From NCBI RefSeq assembly GCF_000242895.2, contig NC_021171.1:3754001-3818000 (forward strand): 64,000 bases of DNA. The letters are read 5' to 3'. The notes under the pieces were generated by a model. The model saw only the letters and a list, made by a program, of their open reading frames with translations, was not told the origin of the DNA and ran no database searches. Position numbers and translations under genes: made by a program. This document shows, piece after piece, positions 63,230 through 64,000 of the stretch; position 1 is the first letter of the stretch; the number at the start of each line of letters is the position of its first letter. Origin of the DNA: Bacillus sp. 1NLA3E. Lineage in GTDB: Bacteria > Bacillota > Bacilli > Bacillales > Cytobacillaceae.

Positions 63230-63541
63230 TTACCACACTAGCGGTGTATTTCTATTGTCCGCCTCCACGAGCTATGCCCACCTCCACTAACTAAAGGTTG
63301 TATTTCTATTGACCTTATCTATTTACTACACTAGTGACAGAAGCCAGCCAACGCTAGTGATTTTTTTATATAAAATGTAACATATTTTACAAATTTTATA
63401 ATGTGTTTTTCAGTGGTCTCGAACCGTCCCCGTGTTTACGTGTTGACAGTGTTTAAAAAAATAGATAAAACTAGTACTATTATCCAAACCATTATATTAT
63501 CTAAGAATATTATATTAGTAAATTAAAGAAAGGAGAAGTGA
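63230..63541. other. Intergenic region with short direct repeats and a promoter
   Basis: GTATTTCTATTG-type 15-base repeats at 63246 and 63300 (third at 63207). TTGACA at 63443 and TAAAAC at 63466 with a 17-base gap could be the promoter of the gene at 63542. AACCGTCCCCGTG at about 63423 is a short GC motif. Confidence 0.45.
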
Positions 63542-64000
63542 AAGAAAATAGTAGATATACGTGTAACACCAAATAATTCATCTCAAAATGAGCCCAGTGT
63601 AGCCGTAAATTTGTCAAATCCCAACATCATTGTTGCTACAGCAAACGACTATCGGTTAGGCCCATCGAGAACAGGAGTATACCGCTCCACAAACGGAGGA
63701 AGAAACTGGACAAACAATATTCTGCCGCTTCCGGCAGGATTCACAGAGGCAGGCGATGGTATCGCAAACTGGGGAGGTGGAAATCTATTCCTCGTCTCCG
63801 GCATTGTATTCAATAGAAACGCTGCTGGTCAGGGTGTAGACACATCGGTCGTGGTCTATCGATCCACGGACAATGGAAATACCTTTTCGGCTCCAATTAT
63901 TGTCAATCAGGGAAATGGCACAGCTGAAATCAACGATAAAAACTTTTCGGCTATTGACAATTCAAGGAAAAGTCGCTTTCGAGGCCGAGCCTATATTAGC
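63542..64000 (+). CDS. BNR/sialidase-like repeat protein (5' part, start uncertain)
   Basis: Open to the right edge. The translation reads IVDIRVTPNNSSQNEPSVAV, NLSNPNIIVATANDYRLG, then GVYRSTNGGRNWTNNILPLP and VVVYRSTDNGNTFSAPIIVN. The S-T-[ND]-G-G-x-[TN]-[WF] pattern is the BNR/Asp-box of beta-propeller sialidase-like and exo-enzyme proteins. No ATG, GTG or TTG opens this frame near the AAAGGAG at 63529. GTG at 63538 is one base out of frame. Either a frameshift at the start or an unusual ATA start (63548) is possible. No signal peptide is visible. Confidence 0.7.

Overview
The window is a low-GC Gram-positive chromosome of the Bacillaceae. From about 8.5 kb to 49.8 kb, and in the first 2.8 kb, gene content and order follow the Bacillus subtilis ezrA-to-ytfP region closely: ezrA, hisJ, refZ, dgcP, rpsD, tyrS, acsA, acuABC, ccpA, aroA, brxC/ytxH/ytxG, murC, sftA, ytpQ, ytpP, ytoP, ytzB, trmB, ytzH, ytmP, amyX, ytlR, thpR, ytkP, pepV, ytzE, ytzG, murJ, ytfP, Cse60. 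Strong AGGAGG-type ribosome sites, frequent TTG and GTG starts, a tyrosine T-box and a cre-like site fit this. Many short GC-rich interspersed repeats suggest a Neobacillus-like relative rather than B. subtilis itself. The genus is inference.

Layout. 1-2.8 kb: end of ezrA, histidinol phosphatase and RefZ. 2.8-8.5 kb: an accessory patch at the place where B. subtilis has ytsP. It holds a truncated HsdR joined to a decayed IS66 transposase, a GC-rich membrane-protein gene of foreign look divergent from a TetR regulator, a DUF3888 pseudogene, a zinc-ribbon membrane protein and repeat debris. 8.5-20.3 kb: diguanylate cyclase, ribosomal protein S4, tyrosyl-tRNA synthetase behind its T-box, a class A penicillin-binding protein, and the acetate-use module acsA/acuABC. 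20.6-33.1 kb: CcpA, the bifunctional DAHP synthase, bacilliredoxin, stress proteins, peptidase, MurC, and the DNA translocase SftA with a 39-bp tandem repeat inside the gene. 33.3-49.8 kb: peptidases, tRNA methylation, pullulanase, lipid kinase, cysteine synthase family, D-amino acid aminotransferase, pseudouridine synthase, lipid II flippase, flavoprotein and a sporulation protein.

From about 50 kb the sequence is accessory: a lipoprotein, DUF2651, and then a redox island. In the island a TetR gene precedes an old-yellow-enzyme (OYE) gene. That gene is flanked by a decayed and a frameshifted copy of one short-chain dehydrogenase (SDR) and by the stub of a second OYE. A group II intron sits inside a dispersed repeat. 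A second OYE-SDR operon lies under a MerR regulator with matching operators, and an HxlR regulator is divergent from an NADP-binding oxidoreductase. The right end has a membrane-anchored unknown, a truncated immunity-like protein, and the beginning of a BNR/sialidase-like protein that lacks an ordinary start codon.

No rRNA, tRNA, CRISPR array or intact restriction or toxin system was seen. The most unusual material is the repeat families, the mosaic OYE/SDR duplication, and the MerR operator pair that links the regulator to the second OYE-SDR operon.
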